From Aestuariimicrobium soli (GTDB lineage: Bacteria > Actinomycetota > Actinomycetes > Propionibacteriales > Propionibacteriaceae), in contig NZ_JBPJSQ010000002.1 in NCBI RefSeq assembly GCF_051192575.1, forward strand, positions 62,001-126,000: a DNA stretch of 64,000 nt, in the 5' to 3' direction. The stretch's first letter is position 1. Each line of letters opens with the position of its first letter. The notes beneath the pieces are model-generated. The model saw nothing but the letters and a program-made list of their open reading frames with translations, searched no databases and was not told the DNA's origin. The position numbers and the translations under genes are program-made. Below, in pieces: positions 15,595 through 24,800 of this stretch.

Positions 15595-18366
15595 ATGACC
15601 ACGCCTGAGCTCGACCCCGTGAGCGCCACCTCGTCCGCTGTCCTGGAGGCTTGGCACAGCGACGAGCAGCAGGGGCTCACCTCGGACGAAGCCGCCTCAC
15701 GGCTGGCCAGCCACGGCCCCAACGAGCTGCGCCCCCAGGCGCAGGAGCCGTGGTGGCGCAAGCTGCTGCGACAGTTCCAGGACCCGCTGGTCTACCTGCT
15801 GTTCGTGGCGATGGCGATCTCGCTCGCGGCCTGGGCGGTCGAGGGTGCCCACGGCGTGCCCATCGACGTGGTGGTCATCCTCGCGATCCTGCTGGCCAAC
15901 GCGGCCATCGGACTCAGCCAGGAGGCCAAGGCCGAGAACGCCGTCGCGGCGTTGTCGCGCATGACGCGCGCGTCGTCCACCGTGGTGCGCGACGGCAGGC
16001 AGAAGACGGTGCCCTCGGGCGAACTGGTGCCCGGTGACGTGCTGGTGCTCGCCGAGGGCGACGCCGTCGGCGCCGACGCGCGGCTGCTGAGCGCCACCGC
16101 CCTGAAGGTGCAGGAGTCGTCGCTGACCGGTGAGTCCGAGGCGGTCACGAAGCGTCCCGACCCGATCGAGGGCGAGACCGCGCTGGGCGACCGGACGAAC
16201 ATGGTCTTCAAGGGGACCGCCGTGGTGCAGGGCGTCGGGCGGGCCGTCGTCACCTCGACCGGCATGGGCACCCAGATGGGGACGATCGCCACGCTGCTCG
16301 ACTCCACCGAGGCGCAGGAGACCCCGCTCACCCGCGAGATCGACAAGGTCTCGAAGATGCTGGGCGGTCTGGTGATCGCCATCGCGATCCTCACCATGGG
16401 CGCGCTGCTGGTCGTCAACGGCGTACACGACCCGCAGGACCTGGTCGACACGCTGCTGATCGGCGTGTCGCTGGCGGTCGCGGCGGTGCCCGAGGGGATG
16501 CCGGCGATCCTGTCGCTGGTGCTGGCCGTCGGGGTGCAGGCCTTGTCGCGGCGCAATGCGGTGATGAAGAACCTGCACTCGGTCGAGACGCTGGGGTCGG
16601 CCAGCGTGATCTGCTCCGACAAGACCGGCACGCTGACCCGCAACGAGATGACCCTGCACACGGTGGTCACGGCCCACGGACGCACCGATCTGTCCGGCGT
16701 CGGCTACGCGCCGACCGGTGAGGTCGACACCACGTCGTCGGAGGTGGCTCTCGAGGGGGCGCGGCTGGCCGTCTTCGGCGGCGCCGTGGCCAACAACTCC
16801 CAGCTCGAGCAGAACTCCGACGGCGAGTGGACGATCGTCGGCGACCCCACGGAGGCGGCCTTCCTGGTGGCGTGGCCCAAGCTCGCCAACGAGAAGGACC
16901 CCGCCGCGCTCCCCCGCCTCGGCGAGGTGCCGTTCAGTTCCGACCGCAAGATGATGTCGGTCGGTGTCGAGCGTGAGGAGGGCAACCGGCTCTACAGCAA
17001 GGGTGCCCCGGACGTGCTGCTCGTCCACTGTGACTCCGAGTGGGTCGACGGCGAGATCGTGCCCCTGGACGACGAGGGTCGCGCGCGGATCGCCGCCGTC
17101 GTCGAGGACCTGTCGGGCGAGGGCTACCGCACGTTGGGCATCGCGTTCCGCCAGATCGACGACGATGACGACGTCGTGGACGAGGACGACGAGGAGGGGC
17201 TGACCTTCGTCGGAGTGGCGGGCATCATCGACCCGCCGCGCGAGGAGGTCTCGGCCGCCATCGCCGAGGCGCACGGCGCCGGCATCCGCACCGTGATGAT
17301 CACCGGTGACCACCCGGTCACCGCAGCCCGAATCGCCTCCGACCTCGGCATCGCCGACAGCCCGCGCGCCATGACCGGCCTCGAGCTCGACGAGTTGGAC
17401 GAGGAGGGCTTCCGCCGGGCGACCCGCGAGGTGAACGTGTACGCCCGGGTGGCGCCGGAGCACAAGCTCAGGATTGTGGACGCGCTGCAGGCCGACGGCC
17501 AGGTGGTGGCGATGACGGGCGACGGGGTGAATGACGCGCCGGCGCTGAAGTCGTCCGACATCGGGGTGGCCATGGGCATCACCGGCACCGAGGTGACCAA
17601 GGAGGCGGCCACGATGGTGCTGGCGGACGACAACTACGCCACCATCGTCACGGCGGTGCGGTTGGGTCGCGGGGTGTTCGACAACATCCGCAAGTTCCTG
17701 CGCTACATGCTCAGCTCGAACATGGGCGAGGTGGTCGCCATCTTTTTCGGCGTGGTGCTGGCCGGCGTGTTCGGGCTCACCGATGGCTCGGGCGGGATCG
17801 TGCTGCCGTTGCTCGCCACGCAGATCCTCTGGGTGAACCTGGTCACCGACTCGGCGCCGGCGTTGGCGATGGGCGTGGACGAGCCCGATCCCGACGTGAT
17901 GCAGCGCCGCCCGCGCAACCTGAACGAACCCATCATCGACCGGGCCATGTGGATGCGGGTGCTGTTCATCGGCCTGGTGATGGGGTTCTCGATGCTCGTG
18001 ACCATCGACATCTTCCTGCCCGGCGGACTGGTCGAGGGCCACGACTCCCTCGAGGTGTCGCGCACCGCTGGGTTCACGACGCTGGTGGTGGCGCAGCTGT
18101 TCAATGCACTCAACTCGCGGGCGGCCGACGCCTCGGCGTTCTCGCGGCTGTTCACCAACAGGTGGCTGTGGGGGGCGATCGCGCTGACCCTGCTGCTGCA
18201 GATCGCGGTGGTGCACGTGCCGTTCATGCAAACCGCGTTCGGCACCCGGCCGCTCGACCTGGAGCACTGGCTGATCGCCCTCGCGATGGGCTCGGTGGTG
18301 CTGTGGGCGGAGGAGCTGGTGAAGCTGGTGCGGCGGTTGGTGCACCGAGGACGAGCCGCCGCCTGA
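15595..18366 (+). CDS. P-type cation-transporting ATPase (P2, calcium-pump-like)
   Basis: A 923-residue membrane pump. The phosphorylation motif DKTGTLT starts at Asp342, the actuator motif is SLTGESEAV, the hinge is MTGDGVNDAPALK and the nucleotide domain has FSSDRKMMSVG. About ten membrane segments are laid out as in P2 pumps, with the cation motif AAVPEGMPAIL in helix 4 and an N-terminal cation-ATPase domain. The helix 6 region LWVNLVTDSAPALAMGVD fits bacterial PacL/PMA1-like Ca2+ or monovalent cation pumps; the ion is not certain. AGGAG precedes the ATG. The C-terminal gene boundary is a bidirectional hairpin. Confidence 0.9.
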   Translation: MTTPELDPVSATSSAVLEAWHSDEQQGLTSDEAASRLASHGPNELRPQAQEPWWRKLLRQFQDPLVYLLFVAMAISLAAWAVEGAHGVPIDVVVILAILLANAAIGLSQEAKAENAVAALSRMTRASSTVVRDGRQKTVPSGELVPGDVLVLAEGDAVGADARLLSATALKVQESSLTGESEAVTKRPDPIEGETALGDRTNMVFKGTAVVQGVGRAVVTSTGMGTQMGTIATLLDSTEAQETPLTREIDKVSKMLGGLVIAIAILTMGALLVVNGVHDPQDLVDTLLIGVSLAVAAVPEGMPAILSLVLAVGVQALSRRNAVMKNLHSVETLGSASVICSDKTGTLTRNEMTLHTVVTAHGRTDLSGVGYAPTGEVDTTSSEVALEGARLAVFGGAVANNSQLEQNSDGEWTIVGDPTEAAFLVAWPKLANEKDPAALPRLGEVPFSSDRKMMSVGVEREEGNRLYSKGAPDVLLVHCDSEWVDGEIVPLDDEGRARIAAVVEDLSGEGYRTLGIAFRQIDDDDDVVDEDDEEGLTFVGVAGIIDPPREEVSAAIAEAHGAGIRTVMITGDHPVTAARIASDLGIADSPRAMTGLELDELDEEGFRRATREVNVYARVAPEHKLRIVDALQADGQVVAMTGDGVNDAPALKSSDIGVAMGITGTEVTKEAATMVLADDNYATIVTAVRLGRGVFDNIRKFLRYMLSSNMGEVVAIFFGVVLAGVFGLTDGSGGIVLPLLATQILWVNLVTDSAPALAMGVDEPDPDVMQRRPRNLNEPIIDRAMWMRVLFIGLVMGFSMLVTIDIFLPGGLVEGHDSLEVSRTAGFTTLVVAQLFNALNSRAADASAFSRLFTNRWLWGAIALTLLLQIAVVHVPFMQTAFGTRPLDLEHWLIALAMGSVVLWAEELVKLVRRLVHRGRAAA

Positions 18367-18396
18367 GCTGGGGGTTGCCGAGCGGGGGGCTCAGGC
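18361..18396. terminator. Bidirectional hairpin between the P-type ATPase and coaBC
   Basis: GCCTGAGC pairs with GCTCAGGC over 8 bp across a 20-base G-rich loop. The two arms contain the stop codons of both convergent genes. Confidence 0.5.
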
Positions 18397-19647
18397 CGGG
18401 TCGGCGGCTGCCCGCAGCTGGACGATGGCGTCGACCAGGGCGGCCGCGGTCTGCTGCTTGGTGCCGCTCGCCCGGCCGACGACGGTGCCTCCCGACCCGA
18501 GGATGACCATTGCGTTGTCGGACGATTCGAAGCCCTGATGCCAGCCGACGGCGTTGACGGCGAGCAGGTCACAACCCTTGCGCTCGAGCTTGCGGCGTCC
18601 CAGGTCGAGCAGCTGCTCCTCGCTGTCGGCGGTCTCGGCGGCGAAGCCGACGATCACCTGGGCTGCGCTCCCCTGGTCTGAGGCGCGTCGTTCGACGAGC
18701 CCGCGCAGGATGTCGGGGTTCTCGATGAGCGACAAGGTGAGCTCAGGCGTGCCGACGTCTTCCTTGCGCAGCTTGCCCTGGCCGATGTCGGCCGGGCGGT
18801 AGTCGGCGACGGCGGCGCACATCACCAGCACGTCGGAGGCGTCGGAGACCTCGCGCATGGCGGCGTCGAGCTCGGCCGCCGAACCCACGGGAACCACGGT
18901 GACCCCACTCGCGCCGTCGAGCACGGCCGCCTCAATGTTGGCGGCCACGAGCGTGACCTCGGCTCCGCGTCGGGCGGCCTCGGCAGCCACCGCCACCCCT
19001 TGGCGTCCGCTCGAACGGTTGCCGAGGTAGCGCACGGGATCGAGCGGTTCGCGGGTGCCGCCGGCGCTGACCACGACCTTGACCCCGGCCAGGTCGCCTC
19101 GTCCGTTCTCATCAGCGACGGGCTCGCCCACGAGCTCGAGGGCGCGGCGGAAGATCTCCTCGGGCTCGCTCATGCGTCCCGGCCCGGAGTCGGACCCGGT
19201 CAGTCGTCCGCTCTCGGGCCCGACCACGTGCACGCCGCGGTCGCGCAGGGTCTCGACGTTGTGCTGGGTCGCGGGGTGCTGCCACATCTCGGTGTGCATG
19301 GCGGGCGCCACCAGCACGGGCGCGCGGGTCGCGAGCAGGGTGGTGCCGAGCAGGTCGTCGGCGAGTCCGGCGGCCATCCGCGCCAGGGTGTTCGCCGTGG
19401 CCGGGGCGACGACGACCATGTCGGCCTGCTGTCCGAGGGCGACGTGGCGCACCTGGGCGACGTCGTCGTGCACGGACGTGGTGACGGGGTTGCGGCTGAT
19501 GGCCTCCCAGGTCGACAGCCCCACGAACTTGAGCGAGTCGTCGGTGGGGGCGACGTGCACCTCGTGGCCGCCCTCGACGAACAGTCGGGCGAGTGAGACC
19601 ACCTTGTAGGCGGCGATGCCTCCGCAGACTCCCAGCAGGATGTTCAC
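18391..19647 (-). CDS. coaBC: Bifunctional phosphopantothenoylcysteine decarboxylase / phosphopantothenate-cysteine ligase
   Basis: A 418-residue enzyme of coenzyme A synthesis. The N-terminal flavoprotein half (CoaC) has GVCGGIAAYK, PATANTLARMAAGLADDLL and APAMHTEMW. The C-terminal half (CoaB) starts near KVVVSAGGTREPLDPVRYLGNRSSG and has VMCAAVADYRP. It joins cysteine to 4'-phosphopantothenate and then decarboxylates the product. I chose the GTG at 19647, because the family begins with a short strand followed by GVCGGIAAY. A longer frame runs to 19722 but would overlap the start of the divergent NRDE gene. Confidence 0.93.
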   Translation of the reverse strand: MNILLGVCGGIAAYKVVSLARLFVEGGHEVHVAPTDDSLKFVGLSTWEAISRNPVTTSVHDDVAQVRHVALGQQADMVVVAPATANTLARMAAGLADDLLGTTLLATRAPVLVAPAMHTEMWQHPATQHNVETLRDRGVHVVGPESGRLTGSDSGPGRMSEPEEIFRRALELVGEPVADENGRGDLAGVKVVVSAGGTREPLDPVRYLGNRSSGRQGVAVAAEAARRGAEVTLVAANIEAAVLDGASGVTVVPVGSAAELDAAMREVSDASDVLVMCAAVADYRPADIGQGKLRKEDVGTPELTLSLIENPDILRGLVERRASDQGSAAQVIVGFAAETADSEEQLLDLGRRKLERKGCDLLAVNAVGWHQGFESSDNAMVILGSGGTVVGRASGTKQQTAAALVDAIVQLRAAADPA

Positions 19648-19692
19648 CGAGCCATGGTCCCACGCTGCCCGCAGCCCTGTTCGCTGCGTGGC

Positions 19693-19698
19693 TAGCCT
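19693..19698 (+). promoter_or_regulatory. -10 box of the NRDE gene
   Basis: TAGCCT with 7 bases to the ATG at 19706; leaderless geometry. Confidence 0.5.
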
Positions 19699-19705
19699 TG
19701 CGCGC

Positions 19706-20467
19706 ATGTGCACCGTCGTCATCCACGTGCCCGAGACCGCGGACGAGGAGGTGCGCCTGCTCGCCGTCAGGGACGAGGACCCCTCCCGACTCTGGGACCC
19801 GCCCGGCTACTGGTGGCCGGAGCTCCCCGGGGTGGTCGGCGTGCGCGACCGTCTGGCCGGTGGGGCGTGGCTGGCGGCCAATCCCGGCGAGGGCAGGCTG
19901 GCGGTGGTGCTCAACCGGGCCGACGTGTTCTCGGGCGGGCTGCCGGCGGGTCCGAACGGGCTGGCCTCTCGCGGCTCACTGGTGCTGGAGGCGGCTGTCG
20001 GGTCAGCGGTGCCGGAGGTGCCGCGCACGGCCGGGTTCAACCTCGTCGAGGTGGCCGGCGGGGTGGCCACCGTCACCAGCTGGGACGGTGCCACGCTCAC
20101 CCGCACGGTGCTCGCCCCCGGTGTGCACATGGTGGCCCACGACGACGTGGACGACCCGCGGACCGCCCGCATCGAGGCCTGGCTGCCGGCCTTCAGGGCC
20201 GCGGCGGAGGCGGGGGGCTCGTCCGAGGTCGACTGGCGCCGTCGGTGGCTGGACGTGCTGGAGGGCACCGCGGCGCTGCCGGTGGACGACGACCGCGCCA
20301 TCATTCGCGACAACCGCAGCGACGGCTACCCGACCCTTTCGCTGCTGGTCTGCCTGGCGGAGATCCGGCCGGGGATCGCGGGTGGGGACGAGCGGGTGCG
20401 GCTCTCGTCCGCGACGTTGGACGAGCCCGCCGTCTGGGAGCACCCCGACTTTCAGACCGCCACCTGA
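19706..20467 (+). CDS. NRDE (TANGO2-like) family protein
   Basis: A 253-residue protein starting MCTVV, where Cys2 is the conserved N-terminal cysteine that suggests an Ntn-hydrolase-like fold. DEDPSRLWDPP, WWPELPGVVGVRD and the later LAVVLNRADV block correspond to the usual NRDE, WL(A)N and NR motifs in a divergent form. The biochemical role of this family is unknown; eukaryotic TANGO2 has been linked to lipid or heme handling. Start set by Cys2 and by a TAGCCT -10 box 7 bases upstream. Confidence 0.8.
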   Translation: MCTVVIHVPETADEEVRLLAVRDEDPSRLWDPPGYWWPELPGVVGVRDRLAGGAWLAANPGEGRLAVVLNRADVFSGGLPAGPNGLASRGSLVLEAAVGSAVPEVPRTAGFNLVEVAGGVATVTSWDGATLTRTVLAPGVHMVAHDDVDDPRTARIEAWLPAFRAAAEAGGSSEVDWRRRWLDVLEGTAALPVDDDRAIIRDNRSDGYPTLSLLVCLAEIRPGIAGGDERVRLSSATLDEPAVWEHPDFQTAT

Positions 20468-20488
20468 GCTGCCCGCAGGGAGTTCGGT

Positions 20489-20494
20489 TAGTCT
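20489..20494 (+). promoter_or_regulatory. -10 box of the nuclease-like gene
   Basis: TAGTCT with 7 bases to the ATG at 20502; leaderless geometry. Confidence 0.5.
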
Positions 20495-20501
20495 CCAGAC
20501 C

Positions 20502-21680
20502 ATGGACAACGACGTTCTGGACGGGTTGGTCACCCCGCTCGTCCCTTCCTTGGCCACGAGCCTGTCCACACAGTTCAATGTGTTCGAGGTCATGCACCAC
20601 GGCACACACGAGAAGCAACTCTCGAATGTGTTTGCGTGGCTGCTGCGATCGGACGCGAGCCACGAACTCGGTGACACCTTCCAGACGATCCTGATGGGCC
20701 GGGTGAACAAGCACCTGCCCGACGACGAGCAGCTCCCCTTGAGCGGCTATCGCATCAGCCAAGAGGTCGACACCGCCAAGGGCTCCGAGAGCGGCAGGGA
20801 CATCGCCGACATCCTCATGGTCTCCGAGCACGCCAAGGTGGTGGTGGAGAACTACGAGAGTTCCGACGGGCACGGGCACAGCTTCGACGGTTACCTGGAG
20901 CACGGCACAGCGGACGGAGGCCGCGGCGTCGTGGTGCTGATGTGCCGGCGACACGAGCCGCACCGTCAACGCGAAGGCTGGGAGGACGCTGCCGTCGTCA
21001 CCTACGCCGATGTCCTCGGCGACCTTCGGACACACCTGAAGGGCGATCCGGCATGGGTCTCGGCTCATCCACGTCAGAGCACGTTCATCAACGAGTTGAT
21101 CGATTACTTCACGGAGGTACCCGGAGCCATGACCGATCAGGACAGAGTCGACTTCATCTCCGCCATGTGCGACGCCGGTGAATGGAACCGCTTCGCGTTG
21201 AACAAGCAGGAGCAGGTGGCGCAGGAGTTCGCGGACCTGGTTGCCGAGCACGCCAAGCGACAGTTCATCGAGGCGAAGAGCGCCCTCCAGACCATCAAGA
21301 ATTCGCTACGAAGCTTCGCCCGCAGCACCCTCATTCCACAGGTGGCGGAGGCCGTCACCATCGGGCGCATCTCCACTGCCAGTGTGGGCTTCCAAGGCCA
21401 GTGGCAATGGTGCATCTCGCTGCCTCGGGAAGACGGCCAGCCCACACTGTTCCTGGTGTTCGGGCCGACCGCCGCCGCCGAACATGGCCAGTTTGCGCGT
21501 CCTCCTGAAGATCCGGACTACAGCCGGGTGTTCGTCATGCGGTCGGCCGGACGCGACGCGCGCGACGTGATGCACCAGACCAGGGTGGGTCTGGACGAGG
21601 TCCTGGCCGGACTGGGCCCAGACGACGTCCGGCTCAGGGATGCAGTGATCGAGGTCATGCGGGCCGACAGCAGCGCCTGA
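20502..21680 (+). CDS. PD-(D/E)XK nuclease-like protein with altered catalytic motif
   Basis: A 392-residue cytosolic protein. The N-terminal half looks like the PDDEXK_4 nuclease family: THEKQLSNVFAWLLRSD (Glu37), then RDIADILM (Asp103) and VVVENYESSDGHGH. In the canonical fold the last strand reads E-x-K; here it is E116-N117-Y118, so the catalytic lysine is replaced by tyrosine. The SDGHGHSFDGYLEHG that follows may be a subfamily signature. The C-terminal half (about 200-392) has no recognised domain. It lies tail to tail with the druE-like helicase gene and is probably part of the defence region, though it has its own promoter. A nuclease activity is not assured. Confidence 0.65.
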   Translation: MDNDVLDGLVTPLVPSLATSLSTQFNVFEVMHHGTHEKQLSNVFAWLLRSDASHELGDTFQTILMGRVNKHLPDDEQLPLSGYRISQEVDTAKGSESGRDIADILMVSEHAKVVVENYESSDGHGHSFDGYLEHGTADGGRGVVVLMCRRHEPHRQREGWEDAAVVTYADVLGDLRTHLKGDPAWVSAHPRQSTFINELIDYFTEVPGAMTDQDRVDFISAMCDAGEWNRFALNKQEQVAQEFADLVAEHAKRQFIEAKSALQTIKNSLRSFARSTLIPQVAEAVTIGRISTASVGFQGQWQWCISLPREDGQPTLFLVFGPTAAAEHGQFARPPEDPDYSRVFVMRSAGRDARDVMHQTRVGLDEVLAGLGPDDVRLRDAVIEVMRADSSA

Positions 21681-21756
21681 CGACTTTGCAGGCACTCGGA
21701 GTCAGTCCGCAATTCCGGGATCGTCCCCCTCCCGCGTTCACCTCCTGAACATGCCC

Positions 21757-21780
21757 TTGCCCCTGTTCGGTCGAGGGCAA
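21757..21780. terminator. Hairpin between the nuclease-like gene and druE
   Basis: TTGCCC pairs with GGGCAA over 6 bp with a 12-base loop. It sits in the 157-base gap between the two convergent genes; the rest of that gap shows nothing. Confidence 0.4.
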
Positions 21781-21837
21781 AGGCACGGTCAGCAGGTAAA
21801 CACCCAGCGGTGTCGACCTCGACGTGTCCGCTCGCAA

Positions 21838-24800
21838 TCAACCGAGCGCTGAGCCGAGCCCCACACCCAGCGAACTGAGCAGGGCTGCGGCTGCCCCGCG
21901 GGAGAGAATCTCGTGGTCTCGCTGGTTCCGGTAACCCCGCAGGCATCCGTAGCAGGATGTCTCCGGCCCACAGTCGCACGTCGTGACCCGCCGTAGGGCC
22001 GCCTCGAGAACATCCTCCAGCCTCTCCTCGATCCGCAGCACGTTCCCACCACCGCCTGGAACCGTGTCGAAGAGCACCAACGACCTGGTGACAGGCCCCG
22101 TGGGCGACAAGGTCCCCCCGATGTCGTCTCGGGAGATCTGCAAGGTGTCCGACGCTGCCTCGAGCAAAGCGTAGAGCACGGACTTCCAGACGGCTTCCTC
22201 CCGAAAGATCTGGTTAGGCCTGACGTCCAGCCAGAGAAGGTCAGTCTCGTATGGATGAGCGAGGTCGACCAGATCCAAGGGGCCTGTGCAGTCGTGCCCC
22301 GCCCGGAGGAGGTGCTGATGCTTGGTCGGACGTCGAGTCCCGACGTTGGTCAGGGCCGTGCCCCAGCCGCACCACCGACAGACCAAGTAGCCACTCTCTG
22401 AAGGCCCATCGGCGATGGAGATGAGGCGACCCCTGGGACCCACAAACGCCTCGATGCTCCCGCCGGGGAGTTCGAACGAACGTGAGCGGGAGACATCCGA
22501 GAGCTTGACCACGTGCGTGGCGCCCCCCCAAGCTCCGCGTGGGGGCCGGGAGCCGGGTCGCTTCGGGTCGGGCGCCGCCACGAAGCCGAACTCGGGGATG
22601 ATCAGCGTCCGTGCGGCCGCGGCAGCCACGTCGCCGCACGTAGGACACTGCGGCTCGACGTCGCCGAAGGATTCCCAGTACTGACCGCACCGCCGACAGA
22701 CCCGGTAGTTCAGCCCGACGAGCTCCTTTCCCGGGAGTCGGTAGATGCCGCGAGACATCCACTCCAAGCCCCCCGCGACCAACGACGCGTCCGGGGCGTA
22801 CTCGTGGATCGCTTGCGACAGGTCACGCGACAGGTCGAGCTTGGCCCCGAGGAAGTGCTCGGCAGCGCTGAAGTCAGTCCGGAGTTCCACCGAATCGACC
22901 GGGAAGCCGTACTTGGGAATCACGTTGTGGTTCGCGAGGTGGCCCAGGAGGTCCCGGCCGCGGAGCGTCTTCAGGACGCCCTCGTACCGGTCGGCCAGAA
23001 GGAAGTTCCGCGCGGCCACCGCCTCGTCCTGGATACCACGCAGGGTCGAGACGTCCGCAGCGAGCCCCTGCCGCACTTCCTCCAGCAGATCTAGCAGCAC
23101 CGGCACCCATTCGCCGGAGTCGACTCCGATGGCCTTCTGGACTCCCACCGGCAGAACGCGACGCAGCGAGGTCTGGACTTCAGCAGGCACGGGGTTCAGG
23201 AAGGTGCGGACGGCCGCGACCGGCGGCTCATCCACCCCGTCACCGATGAAGAACTCGCCTGCCTTCCTGGAGATGCCGTGGAGGCTTTCCAAGTACCAGC
23301 GGAAAAACGCCGCCAGCGCTACGGAGTGGGCGTGTCGCCTGTCGATGCGGTCATTGTCGAGAGGCACGTAGGGAGCCGGGATGCGACCCGCCATCATCGC
23401 TTCCGGAGCTGCGTACTGGGTCAGGTCGTGCGACCGTCGCTGTGCGTACGTGACCACGAGGGCAGCAGCGCCCGCACGACGGCCGGCTCGCCCAGCACGC
23501 TGGACGTAGTTTGCTGTGGTGGGCGGCATGTTCCGCAACATCACCGACTGCAGCTCGCCCACGTCGACCCCCAGTTCGAACGTGGTCGAGCACGACAGTG
23601 CGTTGATCTCGCCCCGGATGAAGTCCTGCTGAATGCGAGCCGCCTCAGTGTTGCGCCACTGCGCGGTGTGCTCACGTGCCGTCAAAGGGACTGGGAGCAT
23701 CGACCGGTAGATGGCCCGGTAGTGATCGCGGTCTTCGTCCGCCGGCGGGGGAACGAGAGTGTGTAACTCCCCCGGGCACCCCAACGCCGGGCAGACTCCC
23801 GCCACCGACACCGGAGCCACGCGCTGGCACGTCGAGCATTGATGGACGGGTGTGCTTGCATCGACGAGCGCGAACCGGAGCATGCGGTGATCGACCTGGC
23901 TGACGGCACCCAACCCCTTTGGGGTACTGGTGACCAACCAGTCGACCTCGGTTCCCGGGTCGGTGAGGAAGCGCCAGACACCGTTGAGCACCCCGACGGG
24001 GTCGGTGTCGCTACCCATCGCCGCCAGCACGCGGTTCACGTAGTCGACACGCCGGTTGCTTCCGCGCCCAGGGAGCCATGAGAGCACCTTTCGCTTCGGC
24101 TCCGGCCCGCTGAGGCGCGCGTAGATGGGCCCCAGTCGCGGGGCGAAGATCTCATGGTTGGGGGGGACGTCGTCCGGCATCGTCACCGCGCCTTGGAGCC
24201 TCAACGTCCTGACCAGCTCCGCGACGAAGTCCCAAGCCTGTTCGGTCGTGAGGCCCAGGCGCAGGAGTGGCTCCGGGAGCTTCCACCCGGGCTCGCGCCG
24301 CAGGGTGACGCGGACCAATCCGACCCCCTCGAGCGACTGGCGATCGTCCATGCTCGCAGCTTCGGCCATGATCCACGGAGCGATCATCCTCTCCTGCCCC
24401 GCCGCAGACATGCCAGGACTGAACACCTGCACCGCATCCGCGCTCCGCCGAACGTGGTACCGGGCGTCAGCGACGTTCACCCCAGAGGTGGCGGCACCAG
24501 CCGACTCCAGCCCTTGAATGATCAGACGTCGGCGCTGAAGCCGACCGTACGAATCCTCCAAGTACGGCGCGAAGTAGGCAGCCGCCTGCCGGCTGTCGCT
24601 GAACATCAGCAGCTTGCGTCCTTCGCCGGGCCGAGCGACGTCCCGAGGGTCCTCGCTGGCGGGGAGACTCTGGTACAGAGAGGTCGTGATGACCGCGCCA
24701 GCGGCGTCCGCGCCCGTCTCGAAGGCACGGACGGTGCCGGCTCCCCGGGCGCCACACACCAGACAACCGACGAGCTCCTGGCCACGCTGCTTGAGCTTGC

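Noticed and set aside
15697..18345. Long antisense open frame opposite the P-type ATPase
   Set aside because: It arises from the high-GC codon pattern of the sense gene, has His/Arg/Gln-rich sequence and no domain.
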